DNA of 64,000 bases from an uncultured Prevotella sp. (GTDB lineage Bacteria; Bacteroidota; Bacteroidia; Bacteroidales; Bacteroidaceae), in the NCBI GenBank assembly GCA_944320105.1, contig CALUGA010000002.1, positions 1-64,000 of the forward strand, written 5' to 3'. Position 1 is the stretch's first letter. Each line of letters opens with the position of its first letter. A model generated the notes under the pieces. That model was not told the origin of the DNA. It ran no database searches and saw only the letters and a program-made list of their open reading frames with translations. Position numbers and translations under genes: made by a program. Shown here in pieces: positions 62,545 to 64,000 of the stretch.

Positions 62545-64000
62545 TTACAAGTCAATGTTCTTGTATAGATAGCGTTTTATGCTCTTTTTCGGGGTCTTCT
62601 CAAACTCCTCGTCGTGCAGCTTTATGGCCGAGAGCTTGCAGTAGGCTGGCATCGTGGCGTTGATTTCAAGCCTGTTTTGCTCCATTATGCTCGCGAGGTC
62701 TTCTTGGTTGAAGCCCATGGCTTGCGCTTCTTCCATGTTCGGGTGGACGAGAGCTATGAGCTTGTCGCCTCTTTGGAGCACAAGGCTCTCGTTGACCATG
62801 GCCATCGAGTTGAGCTTGTCCTCAATTTCTTCGGGGTATACGTTCTGCCCGTTGGCCCCGAGGAGCATGTTCTTGATGCGTCCGCGGATGAATACGTGGC
62901 CGTCCTTGCTCATCGTGGCAAGGTCGCCCGTGTGGTACCATCCCTCAGCGTCGAGTGCTTCGGCTGTCGCTTCCTCGTTCTTGTAGTATCCGAGCATCAC
63001 GTTCGCGCCTCTGGCGACTATCTCGCCAGGTACGTTTTCGGGGTCGGGGCTTAGTATCTTCACTTCCATGTGGCTCACTGGCGTGCCGCAGCTGCCCGGT
63101 ACGAAGTCGCTTTGGTCGCTGAAAGTGATGAGCGGTGCGCACTCTGTGGCTCCATATCCGGTTGTTATGGGGAAGTCGATGCTGGTGAGGAACGACTCAA
63201 TCTCCTGGTTGAGCGCGGCTCCGCCTACAACCACCTCGTAGGCGTTGCCCCCGAATACGGCCTGTACCTGCCCGCAGATCATTTGCTTCACCTTCTTGCT
63301 TATCACTGGCATGTTGAGCAAAAGCTTCATCTTGTTGTTCTGAACCTTTGGGAATATGGCCTTGCGGATTATCTTGTCGATGATCAGCGGCACCGAGATG
63401 ACTATGGCGGGCTTTATGTCTGCGAACGCCTGGGCGATGATGGCGGGCGACGGCAGGCGCGTGAGGAAGAACAGGTGGCAGCCGTGGCAGAACGGGAAAA
63501 GGAACTCCACGGCCATTCCGTACATGTGCGCCATGGGCAGGATGCTCAGCGTGCGCGAGCCGGGAGCCACGTGGGAGCCTATCGCTTCGAGGCAGAAGTC
63601 GAGGTTGCCCCACAGCGCGCGGTAGGGCAGCATCACTCCCTTGGAGAACCCTGTGGTGCCGCTTGTGTAGTTGATGAGCGCAAGTTCTTCGGCACTGTCG
63701 TGGTGGTAGCTGATGTGCTTGGCCCTGAAGGCATTGGGATATTTCTTGCCGAAGAGTTCGTTAAGGTGTTCGCGGGCGAACGTGAGCTGCTCCGAGCGCG
63801 ACTCCATCAGCGAGTAGTCGGGTATGTTTATTATTCCTTCGAGTGCGGGCATTTCCTTGGGAACTATCGCCTTGGCCACCACGTCGCCCACGAAGAGCAG
63901 CTTCGACTCGCTGTGGTTCACGATGTTGTGTATCTGTTCGGCGTTGAACTCATGCACGATCGGCACGGCCACGGCCCCATAAGTGAGCGTGGCGAAGAAA
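62545..64000 (-). CDS. AMP-forming long-chain acyl-CoA synthetase-like protein, copy 2 (5' end outside window)
   Basis: The frame runs off the window edge. At its N side it reads FFATLTYGAVAVPIVHEF, matching residues about 74-90 of copy 1, so roughly 70 residues are missing. It has YTSGTTGFSKGVMLPY, YGATECAPL and GWYHTGDLATM. The tandem arrangement and near-identical motif spacing indicate gene duplication. Confidence 0.9.
   Translation of the reverse strand, partial: FFATLTYGAVAVPIVHEFNAEQIHNIVNHSESKLLFVGDVVAKAIVPKEMPALEGIINIPDYSLMESRSEQLTFAREHLNELFGKKYPNAFRAKHISYHHDSAEELALINYTSGTTGFSKGVMLPYRALWGNLDFCLEAIGSHVAPGSRTLSILPMAHMYGMAVEFLFPFCHGCHLFFLTRLPSPAIIAQAFADIKPAIVISVPLIIDKIIRKAIFPKVQNNKMKLLLNMPVISKKVKQMICGQVQAVFGGNAYEVVVGGAALNQEIESFLTSIDFPITTGYGATECAPLITFSDQSDFVPGSCGTPVSHMEVKILSPDPENVPGEIVARGANVMLGYYKNEEATAEALDAEGWYHTGDLATMSKDGHVFIRGRIKNMLLGANGQNVYPEEIEDKLNSMAMVNESLVLQRGDKLIALVHPNMEEAQAMGFNQEDLASIMEQNRLEINATMPAYCKLSAIKLHDEEFEKTPKKSIKRYLYKNIDL

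Overview
This is high-GC chromosomal DNA of a Bacteroidales bacterium, most likely Prevotellaceae. That rests on protein resemblance and on the recurring Bacteroidetes promoter -7 motif TAnnTTTG (often TACCTTTGCA) upstream of many genes. RprX/RprY-type regulators, a GldB-like lipoprotein, a T9SS-type C-terminal sorting tail, DUF4861 proteins and an insert-bearing Rho point the same way. No phage, IS element, CRISPR array, rRNA or tRNA was recognised. Most genes are housekeeping or envelope functions, packed on both strands.

Layout. 0.2-4.3 kb: HtrA protease (minus), then mannonate dehydratase and an SDR oxidoreductase of hexuronate breakdown. 5-9.8 kb: serS, a fused NfnA-NfnB flavoprotein, a small membrane protein and a TtcA-like enzyme. 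10-14.6 kb: three tandem paralogues with TonB C-terminal domains. 15.4-24.8 kb: thrS, a lipoprotein thioredoxin, rho, then a tightly packed string of GH25 lysozyme, HPPK-like, M64 peptidase, AlkZ-related and GNAT genes. 25-29.8 kb: pstCAB-phoU diverging from pstS over clear 11-bp Pho-box-like repeats. 30-36.6 kb: hemW, an EF-G paralogue lacking the catalytic His, and an RprX/RprY two-component pair. 37-41.5 kb: rpsF-rpsR-rplI, a tiny lipoprotein, mtaB and a glycosyltransferase. 41.6-60.8 kb is more surface- and carbohydrate-oriented: a DUF4861 protein, a GldB-like lipoprotein, a cobalamin riboswitch controlling a 2183-residue modular surface protein, a TIGR01212 radical SAM protein, DPP IV, a GH105-DUF4861 fusion, an SDR, an esterase and a phytase-esterase-like protein. 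The window ends in two tandem acyl-CoA synthetases, the second cut by the window edge.

Two observations stand out. First, eight intergenic gaps each hold an array of four 22-bp units (88 bp), each unit an imperfect palindrome close to GCGAAACGGCCGTTTCGC plus four bases. This looks like a dispersed, sequence-variable repeat family at about one copy per 8 kb. Second, a cobalamin riboswitch stands directly before a very large secreted protein with alternating CUB-like and sialidase-N-like modules, a beta-helix, a DUF4465 domain and a sorting tail, which suggests a B12-responsive cell-surface capture protein. Smaller dispersed palindromes, a 200-nt inverted repeat and a perfect 27-bp hairpin also mark the intergenic DNA.
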